A stretch of DNA of 64,000 nucleotides from Camellia lanceoleosa. Its lineage: Eukaryota > Streptophyta > Magnoliopsida > Ericales > Theaceae. Location of the stretch: assembly GCA_025200525.1 (NCBI GenBank), contig CM045767.1, forward strand, positions 119,348,021 to 119,412,020. Direction: 5' to 3'. The notes below the pieces were generated by a model. The model had not been told where the DNA came from. It worked only from the letters and a program-made list of their open reading frames with translations, and did no database searches. How positions within the stretch are numbered: the first letter of the stretch is position 1; each line of letters begins with the position of its first letter. Shown piece by piece: positions 23,439 to 35,216 of the stretch. The position numbers were made by a program, and so were the translations under genes.

Positions 23439-23723
23439 AAAAGTAGTGTCATAATAGACTTTTGACCTATGGAAAATTAATAATTATTATTATTGCATAA
23501 ATGCACATTCCATTTGAAAAATAAAATAGAAGGAATCTAAAAATAATAAAAAATTCCTTCAAATGAGGTAGATGTAGGAATTTGTGGTAGAGTTTTTGAT
23601 ACAGGTATGTAGTGGTTTGCATTACTTGTGAACATCTGAATTAAGCAAGTTTGCAAATGCCCACTTGTTTAAACAATTTTTTTTCACGAAGGTTCACACA
23701 ATATTTGCCTGCACGTTGAGCCA

Positions 23724-23820
23724 ATCACTAGCAAAGTTAAGTTGACTACACCACAACCCCTCTCTCTCTCTCTCTCTCTCTCTCTAACTAGCAAAGTTAA
23801 GTTGACTACACCACACAATG

Positions 23821-23853
<33 letters not shown>
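23724..23853. repeat. Duplicated unit containing a CT microsatellite
   Basis: A unit of about 60-65 bp is present twice in tandem. Each copy begins actagcaaagttaagttgac and ends in a CT run; the second has a small insertion (caatga). Confidence 0.9.
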
Positions 23854-23857
<4 letters not shown>

Positions 23858-23889
23858 AGAAAGTGGAATTCCATGATCTAATTTGTATT

Positions 23890-24258
23890 TAGTGAATTGG
23901 GGAAATTGTAAATAAAATAAAATTGACCTGTTTAATAAAATAGAATTTTAATTTTATCAAATTAAAATTTTAATTTGTTTTTAATTTAAACTATCTGTCT
24001 ATTTTTGTTAAGTAAAATTGACAAAAAATAATATTTTAATTATTAAACTCAATGAAAAATAGTATTTTAAACATTTTATGTATATCTACATTAAATTTAT
24101 TGATTAAAATGTTATTTTTTCTGTTAGTTTTATTTAATGAAAATAGGTTGATGGTTTAAATTGAAAATAAATTAAAATATTATGATTTAAATTGATAAAA
24201 TTCAAGGTTTATTTTATTACGCGGGCTAAACTTTATTTGTAATTTCTTCTAGTGAATT
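23890..24258. mobile_element. Mutator-like MITE with perfect 9-bp target duplication
   Basis: The element is 23899-24249 (351 bp), flanked by the exact 9-bp direct repeat tagtgaatt (23890-23898 and 24250-24258). The ends are inverted: ggggaaattgtaaataaaa on the left and, read inward from the right, gaagaaattacaaataaag. The arms continue to match (attttatcaa...ttaaaatttt words). Nine-base duplications are typical of Mutator superfamily insertions. No transposase is encoded. Confidence 0.85.
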
Positions 24259-24732
24259 TTTTAAAATAAATTTTACAAATTTTATACTTTTTAATAGTAT
24301 TTAAATTAAGTAGATTTAAAAGTAAAAAAAAAAATTTATTAAAATATTAAAAACGTTAAAAGAATACGGATTTAAAATTTAAAAAAATATATTTTTAAAA
24401 CCTCAAAATCAAAGAAATTATTAATTTGCATGAATGAACATTGCCTCAAGATTTTGATAATTTGACAAGCATTTTGAATGACAATAATATCACCATCATC
24501 CATCTTATCACTAACAATTTTCTTCTAATTTGAAAATAGTGGTTCGACTAGAAAATCCAAAATATGATTAGTTGACAAAAATGTATCTCAAATCGGCTAG
24601 TGAATTAATTTTCCATGCAATGCGCTTCAAATCTCAAATCACTTTACATGAGGGAACTACCTACTACTACTTGGCATTAAATCTTGTGATTGTGATGGGT
24701 CCAGCCCTAAAAATTCATTTGATTTGATTAAC

Positions 24733-25168
24733 CTCGCTTGTTTTCACTTTTTAAAAAATATTTTTTAGAAAATTTTATTTTTTTTTATTTTTCATATTTT
24801 TTTGTTTTTACTGAATTTTTTTAATATTTTAAGCAATTTTTTTATTTTTTAGACACACTTAACATAAATCCATCTAAAAAGTAAAAAATTATAAAAAAAA
24901 TCTTTTAAAAATTCACTAAATATCAAAAATACAAAAAAAATATAAGAATTCAATATAATTTTTATATTTTTTTGTATTTATTAATTTTTTAAAATATTTT
25001 TTCACAAATTTTTTACTTTTTAGATACATCTAAGTAAGTTGCATCTAAAAAAGTTAAAAAAAAAATGTTTAAAATTTTAAAAATATTCACTAAAAATAAA
25101 AAAACACGAAAAAAAAAAACAGTTTTTAAAGAACTTAATCCAGAAAATTCAAACCAAACATACTAATA
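24733..25168. mobile_element. AT-rich foldback element, family C, copy 1
   Basis: Two inverted AT-rich arms contain ctttttagatacatct and its inverse (agacacacttaac...ccatctaaaaag). The outer ends read cttgttttcactttttaaa and, inverted, gtttggtttgaattttct. A relative is at 50805-51222. Confidence 0.5.
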
Positions 25169-27385
25169 CTATAGTCAGAAATTTTATTCAGTAATATTAA
25201 TATGTGATTTATGTGCATTTTCATATATGAATTTTACAATACATTCATTCAATTTTTACTGCACACTATAATTCTAGGCAATAATCTGGTCTCAGATTAT
25301 AGATTCCCATAGTTACTGTTTGAGAAATTACAAAGAACAAAAATATTTGTGATTATAAGTTAATTTTATAATTTTAGGAATTATGGTATTAATAAAAATC
25401 AGAGATAATATGATATATTATGAATAATGTTTTATAAGTACTTGGAGTATTTTTTTTTTAGATAGTCAAAGTGATGAGAGTTAAAACATGAAAAATGATA
25501 AATAAATAAGTTTAAATGGATGTTAAGTGAGATAATTTAGTTTTTTTAGTCTTATTATATTAATAAATAAAATTATACATATTAGATACCTATAAATATA
25601 TTCAATAAATATAATCGGATTGGGCTGAGATAGAATGGGCGGGGAGAGGAAAATTCATCTCCACCCCGCTTCACTACGGGGAGTGGGAGAAAATCGTCCA
25701 AAACGAGGCAAAATGGAGTGGGAAAAAATTGTCATAAGATAGTGTAGTGATAAGTTCGGAAATATTTTCTGCCTTTCAAAAGTGAAAAACATTTTTCTGC
25801 CTATATAGACTTGTTTTCTATTAACCATAAAAAATGTTTACCGTTGACTTTTATTTTCAATTGTATCAAATATCAAAAAATATTTTCGTCCAAACAAATA
25901 GAACGTTAAGGTCTCGAGTTTAAGTTATCCAAAGACCACTGAAGGTTTATCTAGTTGTGTTAATTTTAAGATTTCGAAATTAATCAAGCTGCCACTAAGC
26001 TAGACTGACGCCTAGTTGTAAAATAAATTAATAATAATAATAATAATAACAAAAGTCTATTATATTTATTTTTAAAAAAAAATGAGACTTACGGTGCAAA
26101 ATGAAAAGCTACATGAATGAAAAGTTTAGTGGAATATTATACTTATAAAACATTCTCATTTAAAAAATAAAAAATAAATAAAGAAGATTAGACAGCATGA
26201 TTATAGGGTTGATTTTCCACGCTTCATGGAAGATGTGCTTGCCAAGGAAAAGGATCTACCCTCAAAATTGTTCACTTATCTATAAAATATAGTATTAGAT
26301 TAAATTAAATGAATTATTTATAAGAAACAAACCCATGAATTCAAGCAAGGTTTAGAGTATCCCAATGGTCCACACCAATAAAATAACAAGAAGGGTCCTT
26401 ATTGGAAATGCATGAGGCTTCAAAGGTAATTTTATTAGCTACTCTTGTAGTATTACATGTGACAATATTTATTGATATATTAAATTAATTATGTACCAAA
26501 AATTTTTATTAGTGAAATATGGAGATTTACATTAATGTAGTAGTGTCACATAAGTAATGCCATAATACTTTAGGCATATTTAATAATTTTTTAGGCTTCA
26601 AAACCTCTGAATTTTATGTTTTCCATTATCAATGCGCTAAATTGCAAAATTTGATAATAATTTTAAAATGTAAAAAAATTGTGACACAATCAAACAATAG
26701 AAAATAAAACGGTTCTTTTATTTGCATAAAAATTAATTACAGAATTAAATACTTCCTTTTTACATGGGTATAAGGTTTACAAAAAAATAAATGTTCTTTA
26801 TGTGAGAAAATTGTGTTCAATTCTACAATCAATTTTGTAATCTTAGATAGTTTTTAAAATAAAATAAAAATAATAGGATAAAAATTTTAGAGATGAAGAG
26901 AAAAAAAATTTCTGATGCCAAAAAAGTGTCAGTTTCCAATAATGCTAGTTATCATGAAAACAATGTCATGAAAAGTCTTCATCAAAATTCTCCACTCTTA
27001 GATTAGATTATAGTGTTTGTAATGTTTTATTGTACAGTAATATTAGGTATCATGAAAAAATTTTCATAAAAATAATCATGAAAATTTTGTGACCCTTAGT
27101 ATTTGATATTGAGCCATATGAAAGGACGACTCCTCATCATGGAGCACGTTTGCCTCTCATGGAAACTGTTGCATTTAATACATATAAATGTAACCATCAG
27201 TTACGTACTAGTGATAATATATTAACATAAAATTTAAAACAATTACAAAAAGATGGAAGTACAAGATTTAATTGCACAATATAATGTATGAATTAATTGT
27301 ACTTTCATGACATTGCAATTATTTTATATTGATACTATTTTTTTGTAATTATTCTAAGAATTTATACAAAATGATAGCGCATAGA
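25169..27385. other. AT-rich spacer, no gene seen
   Basis: Contains a short GC-richer patch near 25620-25735 (gggcggggag, ccaccccgc, cactacgggg) of unknown nature and several low-complexity stretches. No coding signal. Confidence 0.45.
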
Positions 27386-27479
27386 TATGTATGCATTCAC
27401 TATTAAATCAAAAAATCAATCAAAGTGATTTATAATTTTTAAAGTATCACTGTCATATTATTCTCGTGAGACTTCTTGT

Positions 27480-27705
27480 ATAAAATTTTTGCTTACAAAT
27501 CACTTTCTCATTACATATACACTGGTTGATAGAAAATTATTGATAGAATCCGATCAACGTGATTTGTTATATGCGTATAATACTTGACGAATTTTATACA
27601 TTGAACGATTCGAATTATCAAAACGGCACCCATGATGGACTCCCACAGATTCAAGAATACCTTCTAGTCTGATCTGAGAATGGAAGAAAGCCATACCCTT
27701 TATAA
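27480..27705. mobile_element. MITE family A, copy 3 (right half only)
   Basis: The text from gatcaacgtgatttgttata through aacgattcgaattatc to gaagaaagccatacc matches the right half of the copy at 23038-23429 in the same order. The left half is not recognisable, so this copy is truncated or strongly diverged. Confidence 0.6.
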
Positions 27706-27929
27706 AATTATAAGAATAATAGTTAGGTATTTTGATAAAAACTTAGTTTTGTCCTTTTAATCAATAATGTAATGCCCAATTGGTTGGATCCCATTCCATT
27801 CATGGCAATGCAAAACCATCTTCGTCGTTCTCCAACATGACTCCTGATGCAATTCCATCTCTTAATTTGGTGTACGCATGCATAAATTTAAAATATCATA
27901 TTTAGTGCACAAAATTATTTTAGTATAAG

Positions 27930-28068
27930 GACTTGTTTGGTGCCACTTTCACTAGTTTTTAGATAATCATTTTTTTATATACTTAGAAGAAGTTATAACA
28001 AAAACTAACATAAATTTTAAAAAACAAAACAAAACTAAAAACTAAAGAGTTGCACCCAATAATCCCTA
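27930..28068. mobile_element. Small MITE, about 135 bp
   Basis: The left end ttgtttggtgccactttc, continuing into agtttttag, is matched inversely by the right end (ctaaagagttgcacccaata). No coding capacity and no clear target duplication. Confidence 0.45.
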
Positions 28069-28786
28069 CGAACTAAATTTTCAACATTTGGCCAAGGATC
28101 TTCTAGTTTCAAATTCCCATCTCTATTCTGATACATCTTTAACCTTACAATGAAATTGGAATCTCAATATCTAAATGCGCGATTTGAATTACATTCACAT
28201 AGAACAATTCATAGCATAGAACTATGAACTACAATTGTCATACATGACCCTCTGGCAAAAAGAAAAAGAAAAACAAAAAAGAAAAAAGAAAATTCCCATT
28301 TTCATTGAACATTTTTAGAATATATTCTATCTTCTTTAGAACTGAATAACACCTTGATCACAAAAGAAGCAGGGTTGCAATAAAGTTGGTAGTTTATTAT
28401 GTCCTACCTCTCTTTTCACGGTCTGTATTTCCTCACCTCTAATCTTAATTTCCCAACTTTAACTTTTACAAAAATCAGATCAGATTCTTCGACCAATCCC
28501 ACCAAATCAAGATCTCACCCCTAAAAATAAAAATAAAAAAATAAAAAAAATGATAGAATAGAACATAATTGTGAGATGTATGATTTTCATAAAAATGTTA
28601 TATATCCAGAAAAAAAGAAAGAATATTTAGAATTTGAATTGATAACATCCAAAATAGATTTAATTGGTATAATTCAAATTCTAGACTTTTTTTTTTTTTT
28701 TTTTTCCTGGGTTGGTAACATTTTGATGAGTGAGAGACTCTAAAATCTTGATAAAATTTTCCTACCGAATGATGAATAATATAATC
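28069..28786. other. Spacer and likely 3' flank of the SMR-like gene
   Basis: AT-rich. It includes a poly(T) run at 28689-28705. The 3' UTR of the minus-strand SMR-like gene should lie in the part nearest 28786. No other gene is seen. Confidence 0.45.
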
Positions 28787-29257
28787 TTATTCTGAATTAT
28801 AATCCCTCGTCATCCTCCTCCTCGATCTCTTGATCTTGCGTTCAAAATCTTCTCCAAGTAGCTTTGAAGGAAACATCAATTCATCATCTCTGAACAATGC
28901 TTTTCTCTTCTTCGTCGATGGTCGTTGCCGGAGTTTCTTGGGAGCTGGTGGGCATTGTGTGATCACTGGAATTTTGTGATCCAAAGATGTTGGAGTTCTG
29001 AACCCATCATCATCGTCGTCGTTGTCAGATTGTCCTAAACATGGTGGCTTGAGAGTCTCAGAAGAAGCTGTTGACTCGCATTTCTCTTCTTGTTCTTGTT
29101 CTTGTTCTTGTTCTTGTTCTTGATGGTGATGAAGATGATCGAGGTTGGAGGTTGTAATTTGAGACCCATCTGGGAATTTTAAAGTGGGTATTGAGGAAAC
29201 TGGGAATTCGATCTGTTTTTTTTCTTCTTTGAGGATCAACAGCTCTGGATTCGACAT
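28787..29257 (-). CDS. SIAMESE-RELATED (SMR) family CDK inhibitor
   Basis: A single-exon 156-residue protein from the ATG at 29257. It shows the two SMR signatures: FRTPTSLDHKIP (residues 86-97) and CPPAPKK (102-108), preceded by an Asp run (79-84) and followed by basic clusters (107-119 and 139-150) that could act as nuclear signals. SMR proteins bind CDK-cyclin complexes in the nucleus, block mitotic entry and promote endoreduplication, often in response to stress or differentiation. A Gln-Glu repeat (about 46-57), encoded by a tttctt/gttctt-type tandem, makes it somewhat longer than many members. An upstream in-frame ATG at 29296 would add 13 residues, but the MSNPELL start looks more like family members. 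I cannot assign the member number. Confidence 0.85.
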   Translation of the reverse strand: MSNPELLILKEEKKQIEFPVSSIPTLKFPDGSQITTSNLDHLHHHQEQEQEQEQEQEEKCESTASSETLKPPCLGQSDNDDDDDGFRTPTSLDHKIPVITQCPPAPKKLRQRPSTKKRKALFRDDELMFPSKLLGEDFERKIKRSRRRMTRDYNSE

Positions 29258-29296
29258 AGCAAGGAAGGGAATAATGTGCTGGAATTCCGTGAACAT

Positions 29297-29414
29297 CAAC
29301 CTAAAATTGAGAGAGAGAGAGAGAGAAGGGTCTTGTTGGAATATAATGATCTTCTTTCTGTTACTTTGAGTGATTTCTCTGAGCTTCTTCTATGGATTTC
29401 TGGCCTCTTTATAG
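29297..29414 (-). promoter_or_regulatory. TATA box and CT-rich leader of the SMR-like gene
   Basis: On the minus strand a clear TATA box, tataaag (29407-29413), lies about 150 bp upstream of the ATG. A CT dinucleotide run (29310-29326) falls inside the probable 5' UTR, a common feature of plant leaders. A second GA/CT run at 29467-29483 is further upstream. Transcription would start near 29380. Confidence 0.6.
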
Positions 29415-29935
29415 ACTTTAGATGTGAGAAAGAGAAAGAGAGAAGGAAACGGTTTTATTATAACTGTGAGAGAGAGAGAGAGAGAAGAGGGTATATCGCA
29501 TTGCATCGGATCCTTCGCCAGGAGTATTTGAAAGCCTCTCCACCTTAGTAACTGATTTCTCATACATACGCCTATTTTGGAAACATGATTTAAGAGTTAT
29601 TTTTTATTTTTTAATTTATTTTGAGTTATATTATTATTCATATTTTATATATATATATATATTTAAAAAGTTAAAAAACTAATTTTTAATTATCTTTTCA
29701 AAATAATTCACATGCATCTCAAAGCTAAGGTTTGGTAAATTTTATGATAAATTACACTTATTTTTCATGAGCTTTCTCCTGACATTTTCTTGTGATTTTA
29801 ATAATTATATTAATCTCATAATAATTATTAAAATCATTAAAAAAAAATTATGTAATTTACCTCTCTTTAGGTTAGTGTAATTTATCTTAAATTTCATGTA
29901 ATATTAAATAAAATCTTTAAATTATTAAGACAGTA
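29415..29935. other. Distal promoter of SMR-like gene and AT-rich spacer
   Basis: Contains an (AT)n run near 29648-29662 and a probable short MITE at about 29744-29892 with ends gataaattacactta and ttagtgtaatttatc. No gene. Confidence 0.45.
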
Positions 29936-29939
29936 TTAG

Positions 29940-31180
29940 ATCATTTAATGTATATATATATTAATAAAATAATTAAAAATAAATAATCTCTCTAAAATTA
30001 ATATTAGATAACATCTTAATAATTTAATATAAGACTTCTTTCACACAATATAAATAACTTAAAATTTATTACTTTAAGTAATACATTTATTATTTGAATT
30101 TTTTTAAAGTTAAAATAAATAAATTTATTTTCTTTTCACAGCTATTTGCATTATTTATTTATTCATATGTAAAAAAATTATTATTTTATATTTTCTCAGT
30201 TATATATTATTCTTAAATTTTAGTTTTTATCTTTGAGTTATTAAATTTCTAGTCAATGCATATTTAAAAAAACACAGATTAATATTTCTTACATGATTAA
30301 AAAAATAAAAATAAAAGTAAAAAAAATTTAATCGCCTCACAATAAATTAAAATTAGTTAATAGGGAATGAAAGATTAAGAAATTATTTAAGAATAATAAA
30401 CAATTCAAATAATTTGTCATTTTTTACACCTAAAATTAAAATTAATCTTTACTTGAATGGAGCAATTATTTGAGAATAATAAAATATTCAATTAATTGTT
30501 ATGTATGATACTTAAAAAAAAAATTTATCTTTATTTATATCATTTAAACTATTTTTATTAAATTAAATCTTAAAATTTATTTCTCACCTTCAATAATGGT
30601 TGAATTTTTATTTTATTTTTGTTTATAATAGTGAGAAATTACAAAATAAAGTAAAAAATTAACCATTAATGAAGGTGAGAAATTAATTTTAAGATTTAAT
30701 TTAATAAAAATAGTTTAATTAAGAAAAATAAAGATGGAAAAATATATTTTAACTATCATACAACAAATTAATTGAGTATTTTAGTATTCTAAAATAATTT
30801 CTCCATTCAAATAAAGATTAATTTTATTTTAATCGTGTAAGAATAACCTGTATTTTTTTAAAAAAATATGCATCGATTAGAAATTTAATGACTCAAAGAT
30901 AAAAATAAAAATTTGTTAATAATATCTTAACAATTTAGGGATAAATAATTTTCTTACATATGAATAAATAAGTAAGATAAATTGTTGGGGAAAAAAATCC
31001 ATTTGTTTCAACTTAAAAAAAGAAAAGAAAAAAATAAATTTAAATAATAAATCCATTAATTAAAATTGAAAAATATTTTGTTGTTTATATAGTGTGAAAT
31101 AAGTTTTATAATATTATATTAATTTTTAAGGTGTTATATTAAACTATTAGGGTGTTAAGTTAAAATATGAATGGATCTTT
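29940..31180. mobile_element. Long AT-rich foldback, arms about 600 bp
   Basis: The left arm (about 29940-30600) and right arm (about 30655-31180) are inverted copies with a spacer of about 50 bp. Landmark pairs: tttatttattcatatgtaa (30157-30175) with ttacatatgaataaataag (30954-30972); ttaaattaaatcttaaaattt with its inverse near 30690; and caccttcaataatggttgaa with its inverse near 30652-30680. No coding capacity. A hairpin-forming transcript could give small RNAs, but this is inference. Confidence 0.7.
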
Positions 31181-31699
31181 AATAATATATATGTAAAATC
31201 TCAAGGGAGGTGGGTGAAAATTTTCATTTAAATAGCTTATTAGTTCAAAGGGGCAACATACTCATTTTGGATAGAAAAGTAATGGTATTTATGCTAAATT
31301 AACAGATTGGGAGAATCTTGATATTGTCAAAAAAAATAGAGGAAATTTTTGTAATTATTGAAATCATAAAAAAGTTCCTGTATTTATCAAAAACCTCAGG
31401 AAATGTGAGTATAATTTACCCCAAATTTTACTATGAAAGTGATTCATTAAAAATAAAATTTTAAAAAAAATTATACAAGATGAATACAGAAATGATGTGT
31501 CAACGAAATAAAAATAAAATTAAAAAAGAAGAAGTTATAAGTCTAGATGATTTGTTTTAACCTTAATTTTTGGTCTACTTATTTTTAAGCAATAAACTAA
31601 TTTTAGGGCAAACTACCCGTAAGTCCTCATATAATCCCACTACTTTTTGTGTAAACCCAGGAGGCCTAAGGTTTTTTTTTTTTTTTTTTTTCTCTCTCT

Positions 31700-34600
31700 C
31701 TCTCTCTGTCACAAGCCCAGCCCTGGCCATAAGCTCACCAGGCCATGGCCTAAGGTCCTTCAAAATAGACCCAAAAAAAGAATCTCTTCCTATTATAGTT
31801 TAGTGTAATATATTAAATATGTTTTAGATCCAAAAAAAATTAAAGAAAACCCAAATTAACTTAAAATAAATTGACCCATTAAAAAATTAAAAGACCCATT
31901 CAAAATTAAAAATGTCCATTCTCTCTCCTATGTAATTCCTAACCCTAACTACTCTTAATCTAATTTTTCCAACAACTTGACAGCAGCAGCCCAAAAAAGA
32001 GCAAACCTAGCAGCAGCACACAAAACAAAATAGAGCACATGGTCCACGGATCAGCAACAGCACAACAAGCACAGGTAAATTTTTTTCTATTCAATTAATC
32101 AAATATTTGTCTTATCCTTTGCTTAATTGCTATTATAATATTGGTATTTACATCATCAAGAAGAATTTGTTTAAGTTCAATAGTTTGTCTGATATGGTTT
32201 AATAATTTGTTTAAGAATTTGTTTAAGTTTAATAATTTGTTTAAGTTTAATAGTTTGTCTGATATACTTACAATGGCTACTTCCTCCTTTGTTTCACGCA
32301 CTCCGTTTTTTTCAGTTCTACCTCCAAAAACCTACTGTTTCTGTTCCTCTCTCAAGTTCTGTATTTTTTTTTTTTTTTCAACCAAAAATTTAAAATAGCT
32401 ATAGCAGATTATTTAGTTGCCTTGTAGACAATTATTCCATGTCACTCATAGGGCCTTCTCTGTAACATCACATAATTTAAAAGTTTTTTATTTTGTTAAG
32501 TGGTGGTGGTGCTCTTGTTTTGAATTTTGATCTAAAAAAGTATTTTGATCTCAGTTCATCATGACTCTTAAAAGAAATTATCCATCTGGATTCACAAAAA
32601 GGAAAAAGAAGCAAAGAGTCGAAAAATTAGTCAGGTGTCAAAGAGGAGCTATTGACAAGTTCTTTACGAGTGACAAACAAGTAGAACAATCAGTTGAAGA
32701 ATTGAATAATGAAGAATTAGAAAATTTAGTGAATAATGAGAATGAAAATTTAGTGAATAATGAGAATGAAAATTTGGTGGATGAAGAAGGAATGAGAAAT
32801 TTGTGGGTGCAGAAGCCAATCAAGATGATGAGATGAATGTGGAATGTGAGCATTCAAATATAGATGATCCGGGGACTTGGAAAATAATTGATCATAATTT
32901 ACGAGATTTTTTAGTCGAAAGAGGTCTTGTGAGAAGAAATTGTGAGTTCAACTTCCCTAAAGATGATTCTTCGAGGCATAGGCATTCTCACATGTTCATT
33001 ACATTCGGCATTTACCAAATAGGGAAAGATTTGATAGAAAATGGCTGATATACTCGGAACTTTTGGATGGAGTATTTTGCTTTTGTTGTAAGTTGTTTAA
33101 GCAAGAGGGAAATAAGATTCAATTGGCTATCGAAGGATTTAAAGACTGGAGAAATATTGGTGAGAGACTGAAAGGCCATGAAAGTGGTAACGAGCACATT
33201 ACTTGCATGAGCAAATAGATTGAGTTGGAGGAAAGATTGGAAAAGCATCAAACAATAGATAAAAGTATACAAGAGCAAGCTAACAAAGAAAGAGAGCACT
33301 TGAAACAGGTTTTATTGATGATAATTGTAGTTGTGAAAACACTTGTCGAGAATAGTTTACCTTTTCATGGAAGCCATAAGAAGATTTATGAAGAGAGCAA
33401 TGGGCTTTTTTTAAGCATAATTGAAATGATTGGCGAGTTTGATCCAACGATGAAACAACACTTGCGGCGGATAGAAAAAGGTGAGATTCATTACCATTAT
33501 TTGTGTCACAAAATTCAAAATGAGGTGATACAAATGTTGTCAGGGGAAGTCAAAAGTGTAATTTTGACGATAATCAAACTAGCAAAATACTTTTCGGTCA
33601 TATTTAATTGTACTCCGGATATAAACCATCAATAACAAATGTCTTTTGTTGTGCGATGCGTGGGTGTTTCAACAAGTCCATTTACGATGAAAAAGTTTTT
33701 TTTTTGGAATTCTTGAATGTGGATGATACATCGGGGATGAGGCTTTTTGATAAACTTCAAGAAGCATTAGTTAACCTTCAACTTGATATTGGTGACTTAA
33801 GAGGGTAAGGATATGATAATGGCTCTAACATGAAAGGCAAAAAAAAGGTGTTCAAACAAGAGTACTTCAAGTAAATCCTAAAGCATTCTATACGCTGTGT
33901 GGTTGTCATAGTCTTAACCTTGTGCTTTGTGATATAGCCAAGTCTTGCTCTAAAGCAAAAACTTTTTTTGGTGTGGTACAACGCATATATATATTATTTT
34001 CATCTTCCATTCAACGTTGGACAATTTTAAAAGATAATCTAAAGAAGGCCTCACGGTTAAGTCGTTGTCGCAAATGCATTGGAAAAGTCGTATTGAAAGT
34101 GTTAAACCACTAAGATACCATGCTTCAAAAATAAAAGATGCTTTAATTGACGTATACAACAATCCTGCCACAGATTCAATTGCAAAAAGTGAAGCTAAAT
34201 CCTTGGTAACTCATGAACTTGAGACTTTTGAGTTCTTATTTAGTATTGTAATTTTGTACAATTTGTTGTTTCATGTTAACTCATAGCAAGCTTCACAAAG
34301 TAAAGATTTGGATATAGCAGTTGCTGTAAAACAGCTAGATAGGCTTGTTAAGTATGTTGCAATGTATAGAGAAGTTGGTTTCATGGTGGCTATGGTTGAA
34401 GCTAAAGAAATGGCAAGTGAATTGGGAATTGAACCTACATTTGTTAAAAAGCACATCATTTCTAGAAAGAAACAATTTGATGAGAATGTTAGCGAAGAGG
34501 TGACCTAGTCGGCTAAAGAATCATTTAGAGTTGGTTACTTCTTGTATTTTGTTGATCAAGCCCTTTGTTCACTCAAAAATAGGTTCGAACAATTCAAAGT

Positions 34601-35216
34601 ATATAAGGCAAACTTTGACTTTTTGTTTGACTTGAAAAAGTGCAGCAATGAATCGTTGAAAGCGGGGTGTATGAACCTTGAAGAATTTTTAAAACATTGT
34701 GAGATTTCCAATATTGATGGAAGAGATTTATTAATGGAGCTAAAAGTCTTGAAAGAGAGATTGTCAAAAGAAGTCAATAAACCAATTGAAGTGCTTAATT
34801 ATTTGCAGTTGATGGCAAATTGTTTTCCAAATTCATGGGTTGTTTATAGGATACTTTTGACTATTTCGATTACAGTTACATCGGGGGAAAGAAGCTTTTC
34901 AAAGTTGAAAATGATCAAAAATTACCTTCAATCAACCATGTCACCAGAAAAATTGAATGGATTAGCATTGTTATCCATTGAAAATGATTTTGCAAAAAAA
35001 CTAGATTATCCAAGTATGATTGTTATTTGCTTCTAAAAATGCATATTAGTTGTTGTAATGTAATACTAAGTATTTTTTTGTGATTTTGACACAAACCTTT
35101 TGTCCTTGACCTTTAATTTTTTTTTTTTTCATTCAATGAAAAAAAAGATGTGAAGGGCCCCAGAAATTTATTAATTAATTATCAATTTTGGGCTCCGGAA
35201 ATCTCAGGGCTAGGCC
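31700..35216 (+). mobile_element. hAT transposon, ZMYM1-like, decayed
   Basis: A transposase pseudogene (32561-35036) is enclosed by G/C-rich ends: agcccagccctggccata near 31713 and, inverted, taggcctagccctgagat at the right. The shared agccctg core supports terminal inverted repeats. An 8-bp flanking duplication is not clear (ctctctgt versus ctctttga at best), so the borders are approximate. The 5' leader between 31770 and 32560 contains short tandem words (ttaagtttaataatttg near 32210-32250). Confidence 0.75.
32561..35036 (+). pseudogene. hAT transposase (TTF zinc finger, DUF4371, dimerization domain)
   Basis: The ATG at 32561 opens a basic N-terminus (NYPSGFTKRKKKQRVEKL) and a tandem Asn/Glu repeat. 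The TTF-type zinc-finger region follows in another frame at about 33020-33215 (FCFCCKLFKQ, then HESGNEHITCM). DUF4371-like sequence runs at 33225-33810, with further catalytic-domain sequence to 34500. The C-terminal hAT dimerization domain (SGERSFSKLKMIKNYLQSTM) ends at 35036. Frame changes near 33000, 33600 and 33810 and a stop near 34506 inactivate it. The intact relative would cut and paste DNA with 8-bp duplications. Plants carry many 'zinc finger MYM-type protein 1-like' copies of this kind. Confidence 0.85.

Noticed and set aside
31575..31803. Frames on both strands beside the poly(T)/(CT) tract
   Set aside because: Low-complexity translation of the tract and the hAT left end.
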